17,650 nucleotides of DNA from Flavobacterium sp. (GCA_019105125.1 JAHRWO010000342.1:1-17650), one strand, 5' to 3'; numbered from the stretch's first letter, positions 7,537 through 14,974 are shown. Program-made: numbers and translations. Notes: generated by a model not told the origin, from the letters alone.

Positions 7537-9672
7537 CTAGTTCGTAATTTTTTCCAAATCTAATAAAAAAGCAAATTCTTTTGCTAATTCTTTTAACGCT
7601 TCAAAACGTCCTGAAGCCCCTCCGTGTCCAGCATCCATATTAGTATCCAAAAACAATTGATTATTGTTAGTTTTCATCACCCGTAATTTGGCTACCCATT
7701 TAGCTGGTTCCCAATATTGTACCTGAGAATCGTGTAATCCTGTAGATACATACATATTCGGATAAGCTTGCTTTTTTACTTGGTCATAAGGCGAATATGA
7801 TAACATATAATCGTAATATACTTTATCATTTGGATTTCCCCATTCGTCATATTCTCCAGTTGTCAATGGAATTGTGTCATCTAACATAGTAGTTATCACA
7901 TCCACAAAAGGAACCTGAGCAATTACACCGTTGTATAATTCCGGATTCATGTTTACAATAGCTCCCATTAATAAACCACCAGCCGAACCACCTTCAGCAT
8001 ATAAATGTTTTGGCGACGTATATTTTTCAGCAATCACAAATTTTGAACAGTCAATAAAATCGGTGAAAGTGTTAATTTTCTTTAAAAGTTTTCCGTTCTC
8101 ATACCATTCTCTTCCTAAGTCCTCGCCTCCTCTGATATGAGCGATGGCGTAGATAAAACCTCTATCCAATAAACTCAAACGAGTGGATGAAAAATAAGGA
8201 TCCATCGTAGCTCCATAAGAACCGTAAGCATACAACAACATAGGATTTTTACCATCTTTTTTGATACCTTTTCTGTATACCATTGAGATTGGCACTTTAG
8301 TTCCATCTGTTGCGGTTGCCCAAACTCTTTCTTCGATGTAGTTGTTCTTATCGAATTTTCCTCCTAATACTTCTTGTTCTTTCAACACTTTTTTCTCCTG
8401 AGTTCTCATGTTGAAATCAATCACAGAAGATGGTGTTGCCATTGATTGGTACGCATAGCGAAGAATTTCAGTGTCAAAATCTACATTAGTTGTGGTGTAA
8501 GCCGTGTAAGTTTCTATATTAAAAGGTAAGTAATACTCCCCTTTTCCACTCCAAGGCATAATTCTAATTTTATTCAATCCATTTGAACGTTCTTCAACAA
8601 CCAAATAATCTTTAAAAATTTCGATTCCTTCTAATAAAACATCTTTTCTGTGTCCAATTAAGTCTTTCCAGTTTTCAGCTGATGTAGCGGTTTCTGGCGT
8701 TTTCATTAATTTGAAGTTTGTTGCTTTGTCTTTATTAGTAACGATATAGAAACTATCACCATAATGTGAAATCGAATATTCTAATCCACGTGTTCTTTTT
8801 TGGAAAACTTTAAATTCTCCATTTGGGTTTTTCGCATCTAAAATTTGGTATTCAGAAGTCAACGTACTTGACGAACCAATAACCAAATATTTCTTTGATT
8901 TTTCTTTGTAAACAAACGTATTGAAAGTGTCGTCTTTTTCATGAAAAACCATTGTATCTGCAGAAGCGTCAGTTCCTAATGTGTGTTTGTAAATTTTATC
9001 AGAACGTAATGTTTGAGCATCTTTACGAGTGTAAAACAACGTTTTATTATCTCCAGCCCAAGTAGAACCTCCTGTAGTATTTTCTAATTTTACTGGAAGA
9101 ATCTCACCTGTTTCCAAGTTTTTAATTTGAATTGTGTATTGTCTTCTTGAAACTAAATCCACTCCAAAAGCAACCCATTTATTGTCCTCGCTTACATTAA
9201 TCCCAGATAAATTAAAATACGCATGCCCTTTTGCCATTTCATTACAATCAAACATGATTTCTTCTTTGGCATCTAAACTTCCTTTTTTACGAGAATAAAT
9301 AGGGTAATCTTTCCCTTTTTCAAATCGTGTGATGTAGTAATATCCATTATATAGGTATGGAACCGAACTATCATCTTCCTTAATTCTACTTTTCATCTCT
9401 AAAAACAAATCCTCTTGTAATTGTTTTGTGTGAGCCGTAGATTTTTGATAGTATTCGTTTTCTTTATTCAAATAATCGATAACTTCAGGGTTTTCTCTTT
9501 CGTTTAACCAATAATAATTATCAATTCTTTTGTGTCCATGCTTTTCTAGTGTTTTAGGCACTATTTTTGCCACTGGTGGAACTACTTTTTCTGACATTTT
9601 CTTTGTTTTATTTTGACTGTAAACAGGTACAAAAATAAGACAACCTAAAAGGAAATACGTGATTTTTTTCAT
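7537..9672 (-). CDS. ptrB: Secreted oligopeptidase B-like S9A serine peptidase
   Basis: This 711-residue prolyl-oligopeptidase-family enzyme is closest to oligopeptidase B, which cuts short peptides after Lys or Arg. Residues 1-~20 form a signal peptide (MKKITYFLLGCLIFVPVYS, probable cleavage before QN), so it acts outside the cytoplasm, unlike E. coli PtrB. Residues ~34-90 (HGHKRIDNYYWLNERENPEV) are the typical family entry, then a seven-bladed propeller to about 430 and an alpha/beta-hydrolase domain. The catalytic triad is S563 (GGSAGG), D648 (LHDSQVQYW) and H683 (DAGHGG), with 85- and 35-residue spacings as in oligopeptidase B. In TTGEYDEWGNP, E607 aligns with one S1 glutamate, but D609 stands where the second Glu is usual. 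LLGC could be read as a weak lipobox, but the hydrophobic stretch before it is short. Confidence 0.92.
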   Translation of the reverse strand: MKKITYFLLGCLIFVPVYSQNKTKKMSEKVVPPVAKIVPKTLEKHGHKRIDNYYWLNERENPEVIDYLNKENEYYQKSTAHTKQLQEDLFLEMKSRIKEDDSSVPYLYNGYYYITRFEKGKDYPIYSRKKGSLDAKEEIMFDCNEMAKGHAYFNLSGINVSEDNKWVAFGVDLVSRRQYTIQIKNLETGEILPVKLENTTGGSTWAGDNKTLFYTRKDAQTLRSDKIYKHTLGTDASADTMVFHEKDDTFNTFVYKEKSKKYLVIGSSSTLTSEYQILDAKNPNGEFKVFQKRTRGLEYSISHYGDSFYIVTNKDKATNFKLMKTPETATSAENWKDLIGHRKDVLLEGIEIFKDYLVVEERSNGLNKIRIMPWSGKGEYYLPFNIETYTAYTTTNVDFDTEILRYAYQSMATPSSVIDFNMRTQEKKVLKEQEVLGGKFDKNNYIEERVWATATDGTKVPISMVYRKGIKKDGKNPMLLYAYGSYGATMDPYFSSTRLSLLDRGFIYAIAHIRGGEDLGREWYENGKLLKKINTFTDFIDCSKFVIAEKYTSPKHLYAEGGSAGGLLMGAIVNMNPELYNGVIAQVPFVDVITTMLDDTIPLTTGEYDEWGNPNDKVYYDYMLSYSPYDQVKKQAYPNMYVSTGLHDSQVQYWEPAKWVAKLRVMKTNNNQLFLDTNMDAGHGGASGRFEALKELAKEFAFLLDLEKITN

Positions 9673-9706
9673 GAAGTTTTAAACTAATTATTAACGGCTA
9701 ATTTAC

Positions 9707-9724
9707 TATTTTTGCGCAAATAAA
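9707..9724. promoter_or_regulatory. Back-to-back promoter elements between ptrB and ybaB
   Basis: The plus strand has an exact -7 element TATTTTTG (9707-9714) for ybaB, with a leader of about 17-20 bases. The minus strand has TTTATTTG (9717-9724), one mismatch from TAnnTTTG, for the peptidase gene. The two overlap a perfect 10-base palindrome TTTGCGCAAA (9711-9720). No clear -33 TTG is seen on either side. Confidence 0.55.
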
Positions 9725-9737
9725 AAAACTTAAAATT

Positions 9738-10061
9738 ATGTTTGGAGATATTATGGGAATGATGGGTAAATTAAAAGAAACCCAACAAAAAGTAGAAGAA
9801 ACAAAAAAACGTTTGGACTTTGTTTTAATCGATGAAAAAAGTTCAGATGGAAAGCTTGAAGTTACACTAACGGCTAACAGAAAAATCAAAAACATTTCCA
9901 TCGATGATGATTTACTTAATGATAAGGAAATGCTTGAAGATTATCTAGTTAATGTTTTAAACAAAGCGATTGAAAAAGCAACAAACGTTCACGAAACAGA
10001 ACTAGCAGCAGTAGCTAAAGAAGGCATGCCAAACATTCCAGGAATGGATATGTTTAAATAA
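9738..10061 (+). CDS. ybaB: YbaB/EbfC family nucleoid-associated protein
   Basis: This is a 107-residue YbaB/EbfC protein, a small dimeric DNA-binding protein of the nucleoid. The N-terminal helix ([26 protein letters not shown], with a gap-free heptad-like pattern) is followed by [19 protein letters not shown], the central beta strands, and a C-terminal helix ending in the Met/Pro/Gly-rich [12 protein letters not shown]. The length is normal. In many bacteria the gene lies between dnaX and recR; here it stands alone, divergent from the peptidase gene and convergent with sbtA. The exact -7 element 23 bases upstream supports the chosen start. Confidence 0.93.
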   Translation: MFGDIMGMMGKLKETQQKVEETKKRLDFVLIDEKSSDGKLEVTLTANRKIKNISIDDDLLNDKEMLEDYLVNVLNKAIEKATNVHETELAAVAKEGMPNIPGMDMFK

Positions 10062-10071
10062 CATTTATACT

Positions 10072-10113
10072 GATTCTTGGGTAAACTACATTACATAAAG
10101 TTACCCAAGAATC
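10072..10113. repeat. 13-bp perfect inverted repeat after ybaB, no U-tract
   Basis: Arms GATTCTTGGGTAA (10072-10084) and TTACCCAAGAATC (10101-10113) pair perfectly around a 16-base loop. Neither strand has a U run after the stem, unlike the other terminators in this window. It sits between the convergent ends of ybaB and sbtA, so it may mark the 3' end of one or both transcripts by a different mechanism, or stabilise an mRNA end. Confidence 0.65.
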
Positions 10114-10203
10114 TAACAAAAGAAAAAAATCTAAAAAATTAAACTCTAAAGTTTATATGATGAACAAAAAATTTACTTAAAATTATTTTAATAAAATCTA
10201 TTG

Positions 10204-11166
10204 TTAAAAATGCTGGACAATATAAAAATAAACCGGCATACCTATTGTAATATTTACAGGAAACGTTATTGCTAAAGCCATTGGTAAAAACAAGCCCGGA
10301 TTAGCTTTAGGTACCGTTATTTTCATAGCAGCAGGAACTGCTATATAGGAAGCGCTTGCAGCAAGAATAGCAAAAATAAAACGATTAGAAACATCTTCTG
10401 TTACAAAACCACTTAGCCAAGCAAAAGCACTGCCGTTCACTAAAGGAATCAACATAGCAAAAGCAAAGGGGAACCAACCGTGAGCAAAGAAAGATTTTAA
10501 CTTTTTACCACTTGTAATTCCCATATCCAGTAAGAAAATAGCTAAAAATCCCTTAAACAAATCGTTAGTAAAAGGTTGTATTCCTTGTGCTTCTTTTGCA
10601 CTTGTTAAATATCCTATTACCAAACTTCCCAAAATCAATAATACACTACCATTAGTAAATGAATGACGCAAAATCTCAGCTTTGTTAATCTTTTGTGCCT
10701 GTTCTTTATTAAAAATGGATATCAAAACCAATCCTACAATTATAGCAGGTGATTCCATTAAAGCCATGATAGCCACCATATAACCATGAAGAGCCAATTG
10801 ATGCGATTCTAAATAAGAAACTGCCGTTACAAAAGTTACCGCACTAATAGACCCATAAGCTGCGGCAATGGCACCAGCATCATATACATTAAGTTTGCGT
10901 TTAAGAATAAAAAAGGTATAAATTGGAATTATGATAGCTATAGAAATACCAAAAAGCATAGACCAAATTATCTCACTATTGATCGTTTCATGCGACAATT
11001 CCTGACCTCCTTTGAATCCAATCGCAAATAATAAGTACAACGAAATAAATTTAGATGAATTCTGCGGAATTTCTAAGTCGCTTCTTAAACAAACTGCAAT
11101 AATTCCTAGTATAAAATAAAGTAAAGCGGGATTGGTTAAATTTTCAAATAATAAGCTAAAATCCAT
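10204..11166 (-). CDS. sbtA: SbtA-family sodium-dependent bicarbonate permease
   Basis: This 320-residue membrane protein belongs to the SbtA family (PF05982), which in cyanobacteria imports bicarbonate with sodium. About ten membrane helices form two inverted halves. The paired signature loops are present: AAYGSISAVTF (102-112) in the first half and ASASYIAVPAAMK (270-282) in the second. GFKGGQEL (50-57) and FPVNITIG (302-309) also match. The linker between the halves is short (about residues 153-173), which accounts for part of the difference from the ~374-residue cyanobacterial protein. There the linker region takes part in regulation by SbtB, and no sbtB-like gene is adjacent here. It is the last gene of the operon, 19 bases after sua5. 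Bicarbonate as substrate is inferred from the family. In a heterotroph it would feed carboxylations and other bicarbonate-using reactions. Confidence 0.87.
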   Translation of the reverse strand: MDFSLLFENLTNPALLYFILGIIAVCLRSDLEIPQNSSKFISLYLLFAIGFKGGQELSHETINSEIIWSMLFGISIAIIIPIYTFFILKRKLNVYDAGAIAAAYGSISAVTFVTAVSYLESHQLALHGYMVAIMALMESPAIIVGLVLISIFNKEQAQKINKAEILRHSFTNGSVLLILGSLVIGYLTSAKEAQGIQPFTNDLFKGFLAIFLLDMGITSGKKLKSFFAHGWFPFAFAMLIPLVNGSAFAWLSGFVTEDVSNRFIFAILAASASYIAVPAAMKITVPKANPGLFLPMALAITFPVNITIGMPVYFYIVQHF

Positions 11167-11185
11167 TTCTTCTGTTGTTTTTTAA

Positions 11186-12145
11186 TTAGTTTTCTTTTTT
11201 GGCAGCACGTTCAAGTCGGTCGTTTAGGACTACTCCCAAACCAAACTCTGGCAAGCGCTGTGCTATAATTACATCTAAATTCATTTCATCTAATTCATGC
11301 ATAGCATTATATAATTTGGAAGCTGCTTCTGCTAAATTACCCGTTGTTGAAAGTACTTTTTGATGCTTTATTACTAAATCAGGGAGACAAGAATTGAAGA
11401 GTAACAATCCTATGTTTTTCCCATTATACCAAGCAACTTCCTCTTGTACATTTCGTGTTAAAACGAATTCTGTTTTGGGTGCATAATGTTTTAATAGCAT
11501 TCCTGGAGCAATAGGTTTTTTATCTTTTTTGTTGAGTAAAATCACCTTGCCAGTTATTGCCTCAATTTCTTCAATAGGCAAAGCACCCAAGCGATACACT
11601 ATAACTTTGTTATTTTCAAAACCAATAATTGTAGATTCAATTCCTGCAGAACACTGACCTCCATCCAAAACCATGTCAATTTGATTTTCAAAATAGCGTG
11701 CAACATGTTCGGCTTTTGTTGGACTTATTCTCGTAAAAGGATTAGCACTTGGAGCTACCAAAGGAAAATCCAACTGATTTAAAAGCGCTAGCGCCATGGG
11801 ATGATTAGGCACACGAACTGCAACCGTTTCTTGATTTGCTGTAACCAATTCAGGAATATAAGGTTGTTTTTTTAATAATAAAGTTAATGGACCTGGCCAA
11901 AATTTATTAGCTAGTTCATAAGCAATTGAAGGAATATCTTGCGCTACATGTTCTAAATCTTCAGTTCCTTTGATGTGAACAATTAAAGGATTAAAAGTGG
12001 GTCTTTTCTTAACTTCAAAAATTTTATGAATAGCATCCGTTTCAAAAGCATTACCCGCTAGCCCGTAAACTGTTTCTGTCGGAAAACCAATAATGCCATT
12101 TTGGTTGAGAAATTGAACCGCTAAATTAATATCGTTACTTATCAT
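11186..12145 (-). CDS. sua5: L-threonylcarbamoyladenylate synthase (Sua5/TsaC)
   Basis: Sua5/TsaC makes threonylcarbamoyl-AMP from L-threonine, bicarbonate and ATP, the first step of the t6A37 modification in ANN-decoding tRNAs. The protein has 319 residues. Residues 1-~195 form the YrdC domain with GFPTETVYGLAG (20-31), KKRPTFNPLIVHI (46-58) and the APSANPF motif in the SAN region. It also has the C-terminal Sua5 domain, introduced by PGMLLKHYAP, so it is the long Sua5 form, not the short TsaC. It lies 6 bases after the DUF6671 gene and 19 bases before sbtA. Bicarbonate is a direct substrate, so the bicarbonate permease neighbour is functionally suggestive. Confidence 0.95.
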   Translation of the reverse strand: MISNDINLAVQFLNQNGIIGFPTETVYGLAGNAFETDAIHKIFEVKKRPTFNPLIVHIKGTEDLEHVAQDIPSIAYELANKFWPGPLTLLLKKQPYIPELVTANQETVAVRVPNHPMALALLNQLDFPLVAPSANPFTRISPTKAEHVARYFENQIDMVLDGGQCSAGIESTIIGFENNKVIVYRLGALPIEEIEAITGKVILLNKKDKKPIAPGMLLKHYAPKTEFVLTRNVQEEVAWYNGKNIGLLLFNSCLPDLVIKHQKVLSTTGNLAEAASKLYNAMHELDEMNLDVIIAQRLPEFGLGVVLNDRLERAAKKEN

Positions 12146-12151
12146 TTGTTA

Positions 12152-13006
12152 TTACGGATTACAAAAATCACAATACATGGGATCTTCTGTTTCTTTTCCA
12201 TTTGGATACATCAGTTTGGAATGGTATTGACAATGCTGACATTGAAGTATGTGCGCCAAAGTAGACCGAGTTGGCATAGTGCAACTATCACATAACAAGC
12301 CGGCTTCAGCACCAACCACGCCAAAGCCGGGATACATGCACTCGGGACAAACCGATTGCAATCTATTAACTAACATAACACTAACTTCCTCTATTACTTT
12401 CATCCTTTTCGGATTATTCATAGCTCTCATGTCGGTTTCAATAAAACAGGAACTTCTGGTTTGCATTATTGCATCAAATACTTGTTCCAAGCTATTATAA
12501 TCTATAATTCCTTTATGAATTGTCGCTCCCTTTTTATCATCATTTTTTAAAATAACCCCATGAGAAGGATATTGTACTTTTTCCAAAAATACTTTTAAAT
12601 CATCATGAGAACGAAGCTCTGCACTGTCAAAATTGGTATTCATGGAAAGCGATCGAGCAACAATTTCAATTCCATTTTTTTGGTCTACTAACATGATGAG
12701 TTCGTCATTTGCAGGAGCAAAAAAAACGGTAGGATGATTTCCAAACGAACCTTCCGTAGCGACTGCTAAATCAAATCCTTCTGATTTCATGCCTTCCCAA
12801 CACTTTTTTCGTAAGGTTGTTAAGGCATCCTCTTTACGTTCGATTTCTCCTGAAAACGTACCTAAACTATCGGTATCAAATTCTTTTGATACAAAGCATT
12901 GCACTCCAAGAGCTTTTTCTAGTATAGGAGCTATTACCTTTTCTTTTTCGTGCTTTGTGACGATGAGCAATCGACGCCCAGAGAAAAAATCAGGATTACT
13001 CTTCAT
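12152..13006 (-). CDS. DUF6671 family protein with two C-terminal zinc-ribbon-like CxxC pairs of pairs
   Basis: The protein (284 residues) fits DUF6671, a family of unknown function. The N-terminal ~190 residues form an alpha/beta domain (GRRLLIVTKHEKEKVIAPIL at the start, then DLAVATEGSFGNHP and ELIMLVDQKNGIEIVAR). The C-terminus holds four CxxC pairs: C220/C223, C239/C242, C256/C259 and C279/C282. This is enough for two zinc sites of zinc-ribbon type. The frame continues to a TTG at 13021, but the first ATG (13004-13006) overlaps the upstream stop codon by 11 bases and is the better start. The overlap suggests translational coupling. The family name is from memory and the function is unknown. 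Position in the operon suggests a link to carbon status or tRNA modification, but nothing in the sequence shows it. Confidence 0.8.
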   Translation of the reverse strand: MKSNPDFFSGRRLLIVTKHEKEKVIAPILEKALGVQCFVSKEFDTDSLGTFSGEIERKEDALTTLRKKCWEGMKSEGFDLAVATEGSFGNHPTVFFAPANDELIMLVDQKNGIEIVARSLSMNTNFDSAELRSHDDLKVFLEKVQYPSHGVILKNDDKKGATIHKGIIDYNSLEQVFDAIMQTRSSCFIETDMRAMNNPKRMKVIEEVSVMLVNRLQSVCPECMYPGFGVVGAEAGLLCDSCTMPTRSTLAHILQCQHCQYHSKLMYPNGKETEDPMYCDFCNP

Positions 13007-13265
13007 ACTCAATTTCAACAAATGATTTAATTTTTAATTTTTTATTTTGAGCTTTTGCGTCTTCTAAAATTTCTTTTATACTAGTTACACTTTCTCTTAA
13101 TTGTGCAATACTGTGTAAAGCTTTTTCATCCTCTTCTCCAAATCGAATTTGGGAACTAAAATTTTGCACTTTATTGAAATTGATATTTTTATTACACAAA
13201 TCCATTAAAAGCTCACGTGCCTCAAAAGAATCAAATTCACCGTCAATCAAATTAATTTTCTTCAT
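12996..13265 (-). CDS. Conserved hypothetical protein, about 89 residues
   Basis: I do not recognise a family. The protein begins MKKINLIDGEFDSFEARELLMDL and is predicted to be mostly helical. A charged stretch toward the C-terminus (about 48-75, with ALHSIAQLRESVTSIKEIL) could form a coiled coil, and the end is acidic (FVEIEYEE). There are no signal peptide and no membrane segment. Two ATG codons nine bases apart could start it (13274 or 13265). I chose the inner one because MKKINLIDGEF looks like a natural N-terminus; either choice overlaps the upstream gene. The 3' end overlaps the DUF6671 start by 11 bases. The overlaps on both sides suggest the product is translated together with its neighbours. 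Confidence 0.72.
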   Translation of the reverse strand: MKKINLIDGEFDSFEARELLMDLCNKNINFNKVQNFSSQIRFGEEDEKALHSIAQLRESVTSIKEILEDAKAQNKKLKIKSFVEIEYEE

Positions 13266-13449
13266 GGTTTCCATACGTAATGTCTGTTAAACTGTTAATC
13301 AATCGAATCATAAAAAGCAAAACCAAAATTACCAGTCCCACATAGAGTTCTTGGTAAATAATGTTTGTTGCTGTCATCATTTTAAATATCAAAAACGACT
13401 CTGAAATGACGCATAAAATAAGTATTAACTGTAATGTTATTTTTCTCAT
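13252..13449 (-). CDS. Small two-helix membrane protein, unknown function
   Basis: This 65-residue protein has two hydrophobic stretches, about residues 5-24 (LQLILILCVISESFLIF) and 33-50 (LYVGLVILVLLFMIRLI), joined by a short polar loop. It ends with a polar tail (GNHEEN). A helical-hairpin membrane protein is the simplest reading. I do not recognise a family. It starts 10 bases after the icd stop and overlaps the next gene by 14-23 bases, so it is very likely translated from the operon mRNA. The packed position between overlapping genes supports it as real despite its size. Confidence 0.68.
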   Translation of the reverse strand: MRKITLQLILILCVISESFLIFKMMTATNIIYQELYVGLVILVLLFMIRLINSLTDITYGNHEEN

Positions 13450-13459
13450 AACTCATTCA

Positions 13460-14890
13460 TTATTGGCCTTGTCCCATCGTGTATGCCTTTTTTCCATTGA
13501 ATTGATACAGATTTTCAGTTTTGATGACATCGATACCTAAATCAATAGCTTTACCTAACAAGGAAACAATGATACTATTCTCAAGTGGCAAATTCGATTG
13601 AAAACGACATCTCCAATGATCCGTACAAAATGTTTCTGAAAAGCCATTTGGCCAAACTTTAACTCCTCTGTTAGAGATCATTACCAAGTCCATAGTTTCT
13701 GAAGTTAATGGTTTTAATTTTTGAGCTAATATTTCGACATCTAAACCCGCCCAGTGAACAAACAAATCCACTCCTAATAATTCCTTTTGAGATGCTTCTT
13801 TTCTCTTATATTCAGGCAATTGAATAACAGAATTTTTGGGAGGTGTTACCACTTTCAATAGTTTGGGTAGTTTGTCAAAATTTGCAATTACTGCATCAGC
13901 AAATTCAGATGTACCTACCATTTTTTTGCTCAACTCATCATTGTAAATATCCGCTGTATGAATTCCCTCTTCTAATGTATTTAACCAAGCATTTTGAATT
14001 TTTGTTGCTTCATTAGCATAACCCAAATGATATAACATGGCAATTGCAGCTTGAAGTAATCCAGAAGGGTTTGCAATGTTTTGTCCTGCAATATCAGGAG
14101 CAGAACCATGAATGGCTTCAAACATTGAGCATTCGTTTCCAATGTTAACAGAACCCGCTAATCCTACCGAACCTGCTATTTGTGCTGCAACATCGGAAAT
14201 AATATCTCCATATAAGTTGGATGTTACAATTACGTCAAACTTCTCAGGATGGTCTGCTAAATAAGCTGTTCCAATATCAATAATCATATGATTCGCCTCA
14301 ATATTGGGATATTCCATTGCGATTTCTTTAAATACTTGGTGAAACAAACCATCCGTTTGCTTCATAATGTTGTCCTTACTGAAACAGGTTACTTTTTTAC
14401 GACCATAATTTTGAGCATATTCAAAAGCATAACGAATGATTTTTTCACATCCTGGGCGACTAATCAATTTCAAACATTGTACTACTTCGTCAGTTTGTTG
14501 ATGTTCGATACCTGCATACAAATCTTCCTCATTTTCACGAACGATAACAACATCTAAATTGGGAAAATTAGTTGCAACAAAAGGATGTAACGAAACACAA
14601 GGTCTAATATTAGCAAACAAACCTAAGGCTTTACGCATCGTAACATTTAAACTCTTGTACCCTCCACCTTGAGGAGTGGTAATAGGAGCTTTAAGCAAAA
14701 CTTTGTTTCTTCGAATCACATCCCATGAAGCATCAGAAATACCAGAAGTGTTTCCAGAAAGATACACCTTCTCTCCTATTTCAATTTCTTCAAATTCGAT
14801 GGGCACATTCGATTTTTTAATTATCTTTAGTACCGCTTCCATAATTTCTGGACCAATACCATCTCCTTTAGCAATTGTTACCTTTTTCAT
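13460..14890 (-). CDS. icd: Isocitrate dehydrogenase, long form, predicted NAD-dependent
   Basis: This 476-residue enzyme oxidatively decarboxylates isocitrate to 2-oxoglutarate and CO2 in the citric acid cycle. Residues 1-~345 form the isocitrate/isopropylmalate dehydrogenase core: GDGIGPEIM near the start, the substrate motif SLNVTMR (S80, N82, R86), RENEEDLYAGIEH, and the metal-binding aspartates in YGDIISD. An extension of about 130 residues follows, as in the Thermus/Rickettsia-type enzyme. The cofactor loop reads HGSAPDIAGQN: D266-I267 replaces the Lys-Tyr (344-345 in E. coli) that binds the NADP 2'-phosphate. This fits NAD use. The frame reaches a TTG at 14911, but the ATG at 14890 gives the standard MKKVTIAKGDGIGPE start. 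It is the first gene of the operon, 84 bases from the divergent regulator. Confidence 0.92.
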   Translation of the reverse strand: MKKVTIAKGDGIGPEIMEAVLKIIKKSNVPIEFEEIEIGEKVYLSGNTSGISDASWDVIRRNKVLLKAPITTPQGGGYKSLNVTMRKALGLFANIRPCVSLHPFVATNFPNLDVVIVRENEEDLYAGIEHQQTDEVVQCLKLISRPGCEKIIRYAFEYAQNYGRKKVTCFSKDNIMKQTDGLFHQVFKEIAMEYPNIEANHMIIDIGTAYLADHPEKFDVIVTSNLYGDIISDVAAQIAGSVGLAGSVNIGNECSMFEAIHGSAPDIAGQNIANPSGLLQAAIAMLYHLGYANEATKIQNAWLNTLEEGIHTADIYNDELSKKMVGTSEFADAVIANFDKLPKLLKVVTPPKNSVIQLPEYKRKEASQKELLGVDLFVHWAGLDVEILAQKLKPLTSETMDLVMISNRGVKVWPNGFSETFCTDHWRCRFQSNLPLENSIIVSLLGKAIDLGIDVIKTENLYQFNGKKAYTMGQGQ

Positions 14891-14908
14891 GATTTGATTA
14901 TTTTTATG

Positions 14909-14950
14909 CAAATTTCAGCACTTTATTTCATATATTTTTATTTATATTTG
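14909..14950. promoter_or_regulatory. Divergent promoter region between icd operon and LysR gene
   Basis: On the plus strand TATATTTG (14943-14950) exactly matches TAnnTTTG and lies 24 bases before the regulator start. On the minus strand GAAATTTG (14909-14916) has one mismatch and lies 18 bases before the icd start. The 26 bases between are almost pure A/T. TCA-N7-TTA (14928-14940) fits the loose TNA-N7-TNA pattern of CbbR-type sites, but such a match is expected often in AT-rich DNA. LysR-type regulators usually bind between themselves and a divergent target, so this is the likely operator region. Confidence 0.55.
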
Positions 14951-14974
14951 CTATGTATTATATAAATTATTTTT

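Larger units (their letters stand above)
10204..14890 (-). other. Predicted six-gene operon: icd, two small genes, DUF6671, sua5, sbtA
   Basis: Six minus-strand genes follow each other with gaps or overlaps of 10, -14, -11, 6 and 19 bases. No terminator hairpin was found between them. A LysR-type regulator gene diverges from the front. The grouping mixes CO2 release (icd), bicarbonate use (sua5) and bicarbonate import (sbtA) with three proteins of unknown function. Cotranscription is inferred from spacing. Confidence 0.78.

Noticed and set aside
13007..13021. TTG start of the DUF6671 gene
   Set aside because: An ATG at 13004-13006 gives a short overlap with the upstream stop and a natural N-terminus.
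14891..14911. TTG start of icd
   Set aside because: The ATG at 14890 gives the standard MKKVTIAKGDGIGPE start, and the extension would run into the probable -7 element.
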